A stretch of 64,000 nt of DNA from Citrus sinensis (taxonomy: Eukaryota; Streptophyta; Magnoliopsida; Sapindales; Rutaceae), in contig NC_068557.1 in assembly GCF_022201045.2 (NCBI RefSeq), forward strand, positions 806,001 through 870,000, given 5' to 3'. The notes below the pieces were generated by a model that was given only the letters and a program-made list of their open reading frames with translations, did no database searches and was not told where the DNA came from. Positions 10,301 to 21,930 of the stretch are shown in pieces (within the stretch, counting starts at the first letter, position 1; each line of letters opens with the position of its first letter). The translations under genes were made by a program, and so were the position numbers.

Positions 10301-11950
10301 AAGTATAGGGGGATTGTGGCGTGTAACTTCTTCACGAACAAATGTGTTGTTCTACAATTCAATATGCTTTGTGAGGAAAGATTTTAAGAAACAAACAAAC
10401 TTCACTTTTATTCATTTTGGGCATGTTTGGTTATGGTATAAGAGCTCCTCATTGTATTAGAATATCATTATACCATGTTTGGTAATTACATCACATAGTA
10501 TTACAATGTGGTCAACTCCAAATTTTATGCTGTCAAACCCGCATAAACTAAACCCAAAGGGGGGGGTCGGGTTTAAGCGTGTTTTGCAACTATTTCTAAG
10601 ACCAAAAAAATTAGACTTCCCTCTCGTTCTCACCTTATCCTCAAATAAACCAAAATAGCTCTCCTTGTTCGATCTGTGATTTCTCCTGTGCAGTGGCTTA
10701 ACAAGAGCCAACTCCACGATGCTCCACCACCACATTAGCAGCCTTTGCTGTGTGACACCAACTCCACCGTAACTTCATCGTGCGACACCCACCCACTACG
10801 TGATACCACCTCCACTGTACCCCACTGCGTGACACCACCTCCGCTGCAACACCATCTCTATTGTGCAGTACAATTGTTCTCCCTATCCTTCACCACCTAA
10901 GGTTTGATATTTCATTTGGGTTTAATTTTTTAATTTAGGTTTAATTTCGAGATTAGGGTTTTATTTTATTTGCTTTCAATTTAATCATGTTTTTCCGTTA
11001 TAATCAAACATTCGTAGCAATTGAATTTTATGGAAAATAAGGGGCTAATTGCTCGCTGTGGGTTTTTTGCCAAGTATAGAAAATTGCCCCTGTTTGGATT
11101 AGATGAGAACAGAGGAATAACGTCCCTGCATATACTTTATATATGTGTGTGTGAAATACTGCAGTAAAATGGAAAAGTTGTGGTCCTGATCATCTGTTTG
11201 CTTTTAGTTTTTATTGTTCTTTTCCTTTTCTTTCTTTTTAGAAAGTTGGTCATCCATTTGTTCAAATCATGCTTTTCCTGTCAATTTTTTTATTAGGTTC
11301 ATATGAAAAAGTAGTCTGGTTCATAGTGTATGATTGGCAATTTGAGCAATATCATTATTGTTACACAATTTATTCACACGACAATTAATACAATAATACA
11401 ATAAATTAGTGATTAAAATCGAATTATAATATCGAGTCATAAATCTGTCAACCCTCCGCAATTAGAAGCTTGTTAAAGCTAGTAACCTATTTAGCTGTAT
11501 ATGAAAATGGATTTTGTTTTTTTTTGTTTGGGAGAACATGTTAATAATGAGGTAAGGCAGAATCAATTACATGGGTTACATTAAAAAGGAAGTTGCACAA
11601 TTCAACAAGAGTAACTGAAGTTACAACCCTGTTCTAGCGCTTGGCAACAAACTGGATGACTGAAATTACATTTTGTGAGGTTACGTTTCTGTTTGTCGCA
11701 ATTGGCAGTTCAGCCTCGACCGTAACCTTCTTTTTAGTTATTGATATAACTTCCCACTTTTATTTATTTTCTCTTTCTTCTTCTACATTTTTTTCCCATA
11801 ATTAACAACTAGTAATAGGTAGCCAAATGTGGAGTCTAAGCATTATAAGGAACTGGTAGTTCATCTTTTATCATGATGATTGGAGGCGTAAAGCATACAA
11901 GGAAGCTAAAGCTTTTATAATAGTGTTAGCAACACTGGATAATTAACTAC

Positions 11951-12002
<52 letters not shown>

Positions 12003-12003
12003 T
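11951..12003. repeat. (TTA)n microsatellite
   Basis: About 17-18 uninterrupted copies of a 3-bp unit, inside the Harbinger element. Confidence 0.95.
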
Positions 12004-12660
12004 ATGTTAGCAAGAATTTGCATTACTAACTAACTATGCTGCACTTTTTGGTCAAAAGATAAAATTCAAAAAGACAGTAACTTTATGAACAAATGATTAA
12101 AGACCAAACAAAAAATTCAAAATATCATTATTGTTGAACATTATCTTCTTTTATATAATATATGACCACCTGTAGAGTATTATTGGTGCAATGGATAATC
12201 TTTTCCTGGACAAATTCATATTGTGTGGGGATAAAAAAGTTTCTCAAGTTTTGTTGTCCATTCATAAATTAAAAGGAAAAAAAAATAGTGTATGAGTAAA
12301 AGAGTTTGAGTTTAAGTACTCATATGAATTTTATAAAGACTTGTTAGTTGCTAAATACACACACATATTTATAGCTATTGTAGCTAGCAAATGTTGCATA
12401 CTTTATATGAATTTTTTTTCAGATTTAATTATTCATTAAAATTGACATCTTTTTTATTCATTTCAATGGGTTATTTTTATTTAGGTTGCAAAACAAATAC
12501 TTAAACTGGAATTTCCTTCCAACGGCTGCTGATTGCTTCTAGTGAGTTCAATTTCTTACCATTTATTATTTGTTCAACAAGAAATGACTTATGATATATA
12601 ATTCCTTGGATTTCAATATATTTCCTGTACCCTCTATTATATCGTGTGATAGGCATGATT

Positions 12661-12740
<80 letters not shown>

Positions 12741-12755
12741 ATTATTATTATTATT
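12661..12755. repeat. (TTG)n-(TTA)n compound microsatellite
   Basis: About 27 copies of TTG (12,661-12,740) followed directly by about 5 copies of ATT. It is unbroken and long, hence likely to be length-variable. It lies 270 bp upstream of the transposase gene. Confidence 0.95.
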
Positions 12756-13027
12756 TATCATCATCATTTGCCTCTATTCTCTTCTTTGTGATTCTATTTA
12801 GCTCAAGTGTTGAAACATAGCCTTTATATGGAAATCTAATCTAACTTTATGGAAATTTATCAAATGGTCTACTAGCTGATTTTTTTTCCCTCATTTTACT
12901 GGTTGTGTTAGATATGGACATGCGAAGAAAATTTTCTTCCATCATGTGGCAAATGAAATTGAGGTTCATGTTCATTGTGATGTATTTTTTATTAATGATG
13001 TTGATCTGAAGGCATAATGAAGGAAAA

Positions 13028-14263
13028 ATGATTCGTAGTCGTACATTCCAATTCCATGCTACTCGACTACAATACTTAGATAGCATTATAGGCAATAGTG
13101 ACATTCAATGTGTAAATCAACTGAGAATGGATAGAAGGACATTTGGCCTACTATGTGAGCTACTTCGATCGAGGGGACTAAAGGCTACTGGTTCATTGGC
13201 TGTTGAAGAGCAAGTTTGCATGTTCTTACACACTTTGTCTCATCATGTTAAGAATCGCACAATTGGTAGTAGGTTTTTTAGATCTGGTGAGACTGTTAGT
13301 AGATACTTCAATTCAGTGTTAAACTGAGTAATACGGCTACACGATGTTTTACTAAGGGTGCCAGATCCCGTACCAGAGAATTGCACTGATGAGAGGTGGA
13401 AGTAGTTTAAGGTACATTTTTAATTACTTATATTTTATTATAGTGATTGACAATTTAGTGCTAATTAAATTTTCATTTGTTTTGTGCATGTAGAATTGCT
13501 TCGGAGCATTGGATGGAACTTATATTAGAGTCCGTGTGCCAGAAAATGATAAACCAAGATATCGAACAAGAAAGGGTGAGATTGCTACAAATGTTTTAGG
13601 GGTATGTTCACAAGATATGAAATTCATCTTCGTGATGCCCGGATGGGAAGGCTCTTCCTCTGACTTAAGAGTACTTCGCGATGCATTAAATAAACCAACT
13701 GGTTTAAAAGTTCCTGCAGGTATTACTCAATCCAAAAAATTAATTTAATCAAATTACATATTCAAAATCAAAATTATATTAAAGCTTATGTGAAATAAAT
13801 AGGTTATTATTATCTTGTGGATGTCGGATATACAAATGCTGAAGGATTCCTTGCACTATATAGGGGAACAAGATATCATTTATCGGAATGGAGAGATGGG
13901 TGTGCACCTCGCAATAAAGAAGAAGTCCTTAATATGAAACATTCATCAGCAAGAAACGTAATTGAACGGTGTTTTGGATTGCTCAAAATGCGATGGGCTA
14001 TTCTTCGAAGTCCTTCATTTTATCCAATTAAAACCCAATGTTGCATTATTACTGCATGTTGTTTATTGCATAATTCGATTAGGAGAGAAATGTCTGTGGA
14101 TCCAATGGAGCATGAATTAATTGACTTACCTAATAATGAAGTAGAAGATAATGATAGTATAAGTAGCATTAAAGCTTCAGACCAGTGGACGAGTTGGAGG
14201 AATGATCTAGCTACTACTATGTATAATAATTGGCTTGGAAATTTGGACTTATCTAATTTATAG
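13028..14263 (+). pseudogene. PIF/Harbinger (HARBI1-like) transposase
   Basis: This encoded the DDE nuclease that cuts and pastes the element. Three exons can be placed: ~13,028-13,411, 13,494-13,719 and 13,803-14,263, each junction GT..AG. Exon 1 gives the helical N-terminal part (RRTFGLLCELLRSRG..). The DDE triad is visible as the D of LDGTYIRVRVP, the D of LVDVGYTNAEGF and the E of NVIERCFGLLKMRW. Exon 1 has two in-frame stops (TGA 13,325-13,327 and TAG 13,403-13,405), while exons 2 and 3 are open. It is otherwise well preserved, so inactivation looks recent. The exact start is unsure: the ATG at 13,028 is the first in the open frame. Confidence 0.88.
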
Positions 14264-14520
14264 ATGTCATTAAGAAATCATTTGAGCATGTACTTTTGTT
14301 AGTATATAAATGTCATTAGGAAAGTTTCCGAGCATGTACTTTTGTTAGTATATACATGTGATTAGGAAAATATCTGAGGCTGTACTTTTGTTAGTATACA
14401 GATATCATTAGGAAAACATCTTTTGTTAGTATATAGATGTGATTAGGAAAGCATCGAAGGCTATACTTTTGTTAGTATATAGATGTCATTAGGAAAATGT
14501 CTAAGGTTGTAACCTTGTAT
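14264..14520 (+). repeat. Short tandem repeat between the Harbinger genes
   Basis: Four to five imperfect copies of a ~45-65-bp unit built on ACTTTTGTTAGTATATA and GATGTCATTAGGAAA. It lies between the transposase stop and the Myb-like gene and may act as a shared UTR. No coding role is seen. Confidence 0.7.
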
Positions 14521-14628
14521 TTATATTTGATGTCATTAGAAATTTATCGAGGTTTATTGATGTGAACTGACTTGGTGTTATATTTTAGTTACTTGTTCAA
14601 AAATTGTTATAATATTCATTTTGTAGGA

Positions 14629-15641
14629 ATGGAGAGTGGAGGACCAAGCCATACTACTGGAAATAAGACAGGATCAAGACGAGCATGGACAAAAGACGAA
14701 GAAGAGGCAATGTTGAACATTTTAGATGCTGTAGTTGCAAATGGTGGTCGAGCTGATAACGGCACCTTTAAATCTTGAAGTTACAAATATATTGAAAATG
14801 AATTAGAAAAACTATTACCAGGGAGCAGTTTGAAGGCGTATCCACATATTGACTCTAAGATAAGGATATGGAAGAAAAGTTATGGAGTGATATTTGATAT
14901 GTTGAACACTAGCGGTTTTGGCTGGAATGAAGTGAGAAAATGTGTAGTGGTTGACAATGATGAAGTATGGAGATCATATGTCGAGGTTAGTAAAGAATTT
15001 TTTTTTTATGTCATCATTTATAAACATTGTCCTTAATTTGTTTGTTATGAATATAATAGAGTTTATTTAATTATCTTATTTTATTATTGTAGTCCCATAG
15101 AGATGCAAGCAATTGGAGAGATAAGCCATTTCCATATTATGAGAGGCTAGCAAACATATTTGGAAAAGACCGTGCAATTGGAAGTTCAGCAGAAACTCCA
15201 AATGATATGGCTAATGCAGCACTTTAAGAAGAAATTCATGATGATGATAATGAGATTGATGATGAAGGTTCTCCAATGTCGACTACACTGCCTTCAAATT
15301 CTCAATACACTACTCGATCACGTTCACAATCATCAAACAGGAGGAGGTCTAAATTAGATGAACAAATTGCTGGTGATATTGACAAATTGGTTTCAGCATT
15401 TCACCAAGCCAACACTGACATGTCTCAGAATATGTTTGGAAGTAGTGAAGATCATGATTACATTGGTAAAGAGCTTGCTTCGATGGGACTTTCTGTGGAT
15501 GACGAGCTTATTGCCTTAAATTTGATGGTTGAGAAGCCTTCACATATAAGGGCTTTCAAAGTATTACGAAATGATCGTGATCGTAAGTTGGCTTATGTTA
15601 GGATGCTTTTGTGTGAGCATGAGAGGAGAGGTGGAATTTGA
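14629..15641 (+). pseudogene. Harbinger ORF1: Myb/SANT-like DNA-binding protein
   Basis: This is the accessory protein that PIF/Harbinger elements need for nuclear import and end binding. The start is the ATG at 14,629 (MESGG..). A Myb/SANT-like domain begins RRAWTKDEEEAML and ends near GFGWNEV..VDNDEVWRSYV, as in plant 'Myb/SANT-like domain' proteins. A GT..AG intron (14,986-15,092) follows, then a Ser-rich linker and a C-terminal part (KLDEQIAGDIDKLVSAFHQAN..). In-frame stops at 14,776-14,778 (TGA) and 15,225-15,227 (TAA) break it. The frame is otherwise continuous across the splice, which supports the model. Confidence 0.82.
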
Positions 15642-16380
15642 TTAGAGAGTATGGATTTCTAACTAAACAATGACATAACCAACTAGTAGTTTGGCTTGTA
15701 GATGTGTGTACTTAAATTATCGGATGCAAACAACTATTGTGTTACTTACTAATTTGTGATGTTTTTGAAGTATTTATTAACTTTGAATGAATCTTGTGAT
15801 AGTTTGTTTTATTTATGATGTGATAGTTTTTAAATGCTATTTGATTGGATTATTTGTTTTAATCTTTATTTCATAGGTTATATATTTACGAATTATTGAA
15901 AAAATAAATCTTATATCATTGTAAATCTTAGAATTTGTTAGTTTAAATAAAAGAATTATGATTCTTTTTTTTAAACAAAAAAAATTGATGTAAAAATTCT
16001 TAATTTAACACTTCTATATTTAGTATTTTTCTAAGTACTAGTAGATATTATTTTCTAAATATATAATTAAAATTAATCACCAAAAGAAATTAATACAGTA
16101 CAGTGCAACACCAAACATAATATAACTAAAAATTAATACAGTACTGTGTAACACCAAATATTGTACAATATTATTATAATACAGTGCTAATGCAATACAG
16201 CATAATACAATACACCATCATTAAAATAATGCAATACAGCATAATACAATATGTATACCAAACGCACCCTTTATGTGGATCAAATACTTATTTATACATG
16301 GGATAAAACGTCATAAAAGTAAATAATGAATAAAATATTTTGGGATTCCTTTCGCCTTACTCGGTTTTGCTCTAGGGAAG

Positions 16381-16770
16381 TGATGCAGCGGAAGTTTAAT
16401 GTTCAAAATATTCCGTTGATTTTAGAGAATACCGGAACAAAAGAACAACTAAATTCACGTTGATTCAAAAGAATACCGTGAATTTAGGGGTTAAGACTCG
16501 TTGATTCCGTAGAATACCAAGAATTAACTGTTCAAATACTCACAAAGAGATTTGAAAATTGAAATATTATTAAACTCAAAATTCTCTCCTTCAAAGGTTA
16601 CAAGAGGGAGCTATTTATAGTAGTAGTAATTATCCTAATTCATGAAGGAAAAACAAAATCCTAAATTGAAAGGGAAACAAAATTCTAAATTAGAAAGGAA
16701 TTTAAAAGTCTTAAACTTTAGTTAATAAGGAAACTAATCCTAGTATAATATGGATTCCTACTCTTCATCA
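16381..16770 (-). repeat. 3' LTR of the gypsy element
   Basis: 390 bp, TG..CA ends, about 99.5% identical by eye to the 5' LTR at 21,403-21,792. Confidence 0.95.
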
Positions 16771-19700
16771 TTCCCCCCAAGGTGGAGAGAATTCGCCCGC
16801 GAATTCGGATTGTCAGCAACATCTTCATCATGATCACCTCTGTAAGGAATAAGATGCTTAACATTAAATACATCTGCAGTGCGGATATGACTAGGAAACT
16901 TTAATTTGTAGGCATTAGGATTTATCTTCTCTATAATCTCCAAAGGGCCGATTTTCCTGGCAGAAAGTTTGTTGTACTCACCAACTGAGAATCTATCTTT
17001 AGTTAGGATAACCCAAACAAAATCTCCCACTTGAAATTCCAAAGCTCGACGTTTTTTGTCTGCCATAATTTTATAACCTTCGGTCGTCTGCTTTAAAGAC
17101 TCTTGCGTAGTTTCATGAATCTTCTGAAGCTGCTCAATAAAGTCTTCTGCTTTACCGCTTTTGCGAACTAAATTTGGAACTGGAGCCAAGTCAATGGGAG
17201 CTCATGGATTATATCCGTATTTTACCTGAAAAGGGCTTAAACCAGTACTACGCTTAACTGCACGGTTATAAGTAAACTCGACTTGATATAACTTTTGATC
17301 CCACATCTTCAAGTTATCGCCAACTAGACTACGTAGATGGTTTCCTAAAGAGCGTTTGACAACTTCAGTTTGACCATCTGTTTGTGGGTGGTAAGCACTA
17401 CTAAAATTCAGGCGAGTGTTAGTCAATTTCCATAATGTCTTCCAAAAATGGCTAAGAAATCGTGTATCCCGGTCAGATACTATAGAACTTGGTAAACCAT
17501 GCAATCTATAGACTTCTTTGAAGAATAGGCAAGCAACAGTCAAAGCGTCTGTAGTCTTCTTGTAAGCAATGAAGTGAGCCATTTTCGAGAATCGATCAAC
17601 AACAACAAATATTGAATCCATACCCCTCTGAGTGCGGGGTAATCCTAAAACAAAATCCATGCTAATGTCAGCCCAAGGTTGTGTTGGAATCGGTAGCGGC
17701 ATATATAACCTAGCATTAGTTGCTGCGCCCTTGGAAACTTGACAAATGCGACAAGTCTCGACATAGTGATAGATTTCACGCCTCATAGTAGGCCAAAAAT
17801 AAGTGTTGGCTATTAGAGCCAGAGTTTTGTCACGACCCATGTGCCCTTCATTATGTAACTCTGCAATGATTTTCAATCTCAAACTTGAGTCAGGAACACA
17901 CAACTGATTACTCTTGAAAAGGAATTTGTCATGTAAATGATAATCTGAGCGAAACCCTGCAACAACGTCTTCTAGTATAGGAGCAAAGTAAGGATCAGAA
18001 GCATATAACTCTCGAAATGTGTCAAATCCGAGAACTTGATTATGCATCTGTGTCAATAAAGAAGTTCGTCGACTAAGTGCATCTGCTATCCGGTTGGATT
18101 CACCAGAGGTAGGCTTCACCACAAAAGTAAATTGTTGAAGGAATGCTGTCCACGTGGCATGTCTGTGAGAGAGTTTGTCTTGACTATTGAGGTATTTTAA
18201 CGCGGCATGGTCAGTGTATAAAACAAAGTCTTTATGAATTAGATAATGTCGCCAATGTTTTAACGCTTGGACTACTGCGTAAAATTCCACGTCGTAAGTG
18301 CTATAGTGTGCCTTTGCTCCATTCAACTTCTCACTAAAATAAGCTATAGGCTTACCTTGTTGGCTAAGAACAGCTCCAATGCCGACCTTAGAAGCATCAC
18401 AATGTACCTCAAAAGTGAGCGAAAAATCTGGTAGAGCAAGTACTGGGGCAGTAATCAACTTTTCTTTGATAATCTCGAATGCCTTAGTAGCTGCCTCTGT
18501 CCAAGAGAATTTTCCTCCTTTCATGCAATCCGTGATTGGTGCCATAATAGTACTGAAATGAGGAATGAATCGCCTGTAAAAAGAGGCCAATCCATGGAAA
18601 CTTCTGGTGGCGGATAAAGTAGTTGGCGGAGGCCAATCTCGAATAGCATCCACTTTTGATTGGTCAACAGATATACCATCTTTCGACACCACATATCCCA
18701 AAAATAATACTTTCTCTGTTAAGAAAATACACTTGTTTACTGCTGTGTATAAACTTGCTGCTCTTAAGGCTGAAAGCACTTCTCTCAAATGTTGTAGATG
18801 TAACTCGTGGCTGGTGCTATATATAAGTATATCATCGAAGTAAACAACCACAAACTTTCCAATGAAAGGGCGAAGAACTTGATTCATGACTCGCATAAAA
18901 GTACTCGGAGCATTGGATAAGCCAAACGGCATTACCAACCACTCGTATAACCCTTCGCGAATTTTAAAAGCTGTTTTCCATTCATCTCCAGGTCGTATTC
19001 GAATTTGATGGTAGCCACTTTTCAAATCAAGTTTGGTAAAAATTGTTGCTCCACTGAGTTGATCTAACAAGTCATCTAATCGAGGGATTGGAAAACGATA
19101 TCGAACTGTAATTTTATTGATAGCTCGACTGTCCACGCACATCCTCCAAGAACCATCTTTCTTTGGAGTCAATAAAGCAGGGACTGCACAGGGACTAAGA
19201 CTTTCACGGATAAATCCCTTTTCTAGTAACTCTTCTACTTGGCGCCTTAATTCCTCATGTTCTGTAGGACTCATACGATAATGAGGTCGATTTGGTAGTG
19301 TAGAACCTGGTACCAAATCAATTTGGTGTTGTATATCCCGAAGAGGTGGTAAAGCCTGTGGTAGCTCCTTGGGGAACAAATCTTGAAATTCCGCCAGAAT
19401 AGGTGTCACAGCTTCAGGAATCTTTGAATTACCGTTACTCTCTTTTCCCAATAAAATGTAGATTCTCTTTGTCTCTGCTACAACATCTATAAATTGCTTC
19501 TTGCTTAACAAATAATTACCCAAGTCTTGCTGGAGAGTAAACTCCTTGTTAGGTAGGAGAACGATCTTGGTGTTGTTAAACATAAAGCTGTAGGTGTTTC
19601 TCTTCCTATCATGCACTACGTTTCGATCATATTGCCAAGGTCTACCCAGTAATAGATGACAAGCATCCATAGCCACAACATCACACCAAATTTTGTCTTT

Positions 19701-21180
19701 ATAAATTGAACCAATGGATAAGGAAACTAAACAACATTTCGATACTGTCACTTGATTCCCCTTCTTCAGCCATGTGAGCTTGTATGGAGTTTGATGAGGT
19801 TCTGTCTTTAAATTTAGCTTTGTTATGGCTTCTTCTGAAATGACATTCTCGCAACTGCCGGAGTCTATGACCATACGACATACTTTACCCCCAATTGTGC
19901 AAGTAGTCTGAAAGATATTTTGTCGTAGCCACTTGTCTTTGTCTTGACCTTTAGGAGTGAAGAATGCACGGTTCACGATCAACATTGGTCCGCTATCACC
20001 ATGTTCTTCAACAGATTGAGCGCTACCACTACTATCAAAAGTTGGTTCTACAGCAAACTCTTCAGTTTCTTCCTCCTGATAGTCTTCGCTTTCCTCTGTG
20101 CCTACGAATAAGACTTTACCATATTTTTCTCCCTTTTTACATTCTGTCATTCGGTGCCCATTTTCTCCGCAATTAAAACAGCGTAATCCCGAACCCGAGG
20201 ATTGGATTTTGCTGCTTTGATCGATTTCACTAGGCTTACTAGTTTTATTTGGAGGATTTGGAGGAGTGAAAGTACGAAATTGGGAAGTCGGGTTTGAACT
20301 ATCATGAACAACACTTCGAGCACCCCGAAAGCTTGAGTCATTAGTACGTCGACTAAATTGCTTCTCCAACTGCAAGGCTTGTTGGTGTGCCTCTGAAACA
20401 GAGTATGGGTCAAGTAAATTTAATTGGTCTTGAAATTGAGATCGTAGGCCTCCAATATAGCGGGAAACCTGTTGCTCTTCTGTCTCTGTCAAGTCATTGC
20501 GTGCCACCAACCAATGGAATTCTGTAGTGTAATCATCCACTGATCGATTACCTTGCCTTAAATTCTGTAGCTGTTGGTATAACAGTTTGGCGTAATTATG
20601 AGGCAAGAATGCTCCACGCAAGTGCTTCTTGAACTTTTCCCAAGAATCAATCTTCTTTTTGCCTTGCCTAATCCTTGTGAGCTTAGTTTGTTGCCACCAA
20701 GCTGCTGCTCTTCCACGAAATCGAGTTGCAGCAAGCGAAACTAGTTTATTTTCAGGAACTTCTTTGTATTCGAAAACTTCCTGAATGGCGTTAATCCAAT
20801 CCAATAATTCTTCAGGTCGACCACTTCCTTGAAATTCGGGAATGTCAATTCTCAACCCAGATTCCCATCTTCTGTCATCAGTAGACTCAGTTCTAGGGCG
20901 ACGCCCAGAGAATGGGTTAGCAAAGCTTCCACTTGATTTGTCTTCACGTTCTGGAGTACAATGGCGTTCGTCAAGTAACTCTGCCATTCGTGCCATTTGT
21001 GCAGCTAACATATCAATTCTGGCTGTCATACTAGCCAGGGATTCATCTTTCGAAACATCTTCTTGAGCATCACGAGCTTTTCTTGGAGGCATTTTTTTTT
21101 TTAAATTCGGGTTTAAAAAGGTAGTGGGGCTAAACTGAAAGTAAATAAAAAATTTTAGGCCGAAACTGTAATTAAGCAAA
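16771..21180 (-). other. Gypsy gag-pol region
   Basis: A long, mostly open polyprotein region encodes a gag with one CCHC knuckle (CFNCGENGHRMTEC), an aspartic protease (VIDSGS), a reverse transcriptase with the YFDD active site, RNase H, and an integrase with a zinc-binding N-terminus and DDE core. It ends after a short integrase C-terminal part, and no clear chromodomain is seen. The initiating Met is likely the one before PPRKARD (about 21,092), because the frame upstream of it does not look like gag. The lineage within Ty3/gypsy was not resolved. Confidence 0.9.
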
Positions 21181-21383
21181 AGTTTTAGATTTCCGATGAC
21201 AGTGGTCAGAAATCGAGTAAGGATGGGTGGATCTGAAAGATTTTGGGTTGGTAAGTATGATGGTGGTGGTGGTTTGTCTGAAAAAGTTATGTTTTTTTTT
21301 TTTTTTTAAGCTAAACGAAAAAAATCAAAAAGGGAAAAAGGAAAGGTTTTGTGGTAGATGAAGTTAGATTGGTGATACCAGGT

Positions 21384-21400
21384 TTTGTCTCTGATACCAA
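21384..21400 (-). other. Primer-binding site of the gypsy element
   Basis: On the minus strand TTTGGTATCAGAGAC lies directly after the 5' LTR. It complements the 3' end of initiator Met tRNA, as in many plant LTR elements. Confidence 0.75.
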
Positions 21401-21402
21401 AC

Positions 21403-21792
21403 TGATGCAGCGGAAGTTTAATGTTCAAAATATTCCGTTGATTCTAGAGAATACCGGAACAAAAGAACAACTAAATTCACGTTGATTCAAAAGAATACCG
21501 TGAATTTAGGGGTTAAGACTTGTTGATTCCGTAGAATACCAAGAATTAACTGTTCAAATACTCACAAAGAGATTTGAAAATTGAAATATTATTAAACTCA
21601 AAATTCTCTCCTTCAAAGGTTACAAGAGGGAGCTATTTATAGTAGTAGTAATTATCCTAATTCATGAAGGAAAAACAAAATCCTAAATTGAAAGGGAAAC
21701 AAAATTCTAAATTAGAAAGGAATTTAAAAGTCTTAAACTTTAGTTAATAAGGAAACTAATCCTAGTATAATATGGATTCCTACTCTTCATCA
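21403..21792 (-). repeat. 5' LTR of the gypsy element
   Basis: 390 bp; pair of the LTR at 16,381-16,770. It is followed by the GGAAG target duplication at 21,793-21,797. Confidence 0.95.
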
Positions 21793-21930
21793 GGAAGGAA
21801 CTAGGCTACTTGGGTTTTCATGGCCTCGTCGGATGTCTTTAAGAAAATCTTTTCTCTTAATTCGATTTATTTATGTGATAGTTGAGAATTTATTTATTTT
21901 TGGAGAAATAAAATGAATTTTAAGCACGTG

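Larger units (their letters stand above)
10446..13027. other. Non-coding 5' region of the Harbinger element
   Basis: No protein is recognised. Features are a C-rich stretch with repeated CCACC/GTGACACCACC near 10,750-10,870, a (TTA)n run at 11,951-12,003, and a (TTG)n run at 12,661-12,740 that passes into (ATT)n to 12,755. The long poly-Asn or poly-Val frames across the (TTG)n run are artefacts of the repeat. Confidence 0.6.
10419..16269 (+). mobile_element. PIF/Harbinger DNA transposon, full length
   Basis: The 5851-bp element has terminal inverted repeats beginning GGGCATGTTTGG (left) and GGGTGCGTTTGG (right, reverse complement) and a 3-bp TTT target duplication (10416-10418, 16270-16272). 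The ends are fixed exactly because the paralogous segment at ~40,845-40,860 holds the uninterrupted site. It carries both genes expected of this superfamily in the same direction: a HARBI1-type DDE transposase (13,028-14,263) and a Myb/SANT-like protein (14,629-15,641). Both have in-frame stops, so this copy is not autonomous now. About 2.6 kb of non-coding DNA precedes the transposase and contains two long microsatellites. Confidence 0.93.
16381..21792 (-). mobile_element. Ty3/gypsy LTR retrotransposon, young, minus strand
   Basis: The 5412-bp element has two 390-bp LTRs (16,381-16,770 and 21,403-21,792; TGATGCAGC..CTTCATCA) that differ at only about two positions, so the insertion is very recent. 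A 5-bp GGAAG duplication flanks it (16,376-16,380; 21,793-21,797), and the uninterrupted site survives at ~40,961. The primer-binding site TGGTATCAGAG, for initiator Met tRNA, lies beside the right LTR, and a G-rich polypurine tract lies beside the left one. The parts are in gypsy order: gag, zinc knuckle, protease, reverse transcriptase, RNase H, integrase. It looks nearly whole, with about one break. Confidence 0.95.
6597..21930. repeat. Segmental duplication, copy 1 (P450/copia chimera, filled with later insertions)
   Basis: This segment matches 38,578-41,095 from the same left edge (TTTTGGCATGCTATTG) through the P450 fragment, the copia fossil with its LTR, and a tail of anonymous DNA. 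Copy 1 is 15 kb and copy 2 is 2.5 kb. Most of the difference is due to three insertions found only here: a solo LTR (8258-9557), a Harbinger element (10,419-16,269) and a gypsy element (16,381-21,792). Copy 2 holds the corresponding empty sites for the last two. Confidence 0.85.

Noticed and set aside
12501-12791. Long poly-Asn and poly-Val frames
   Set aside because: They are translations of the (TTG)n/(TTA)n microsatellite on either strand.
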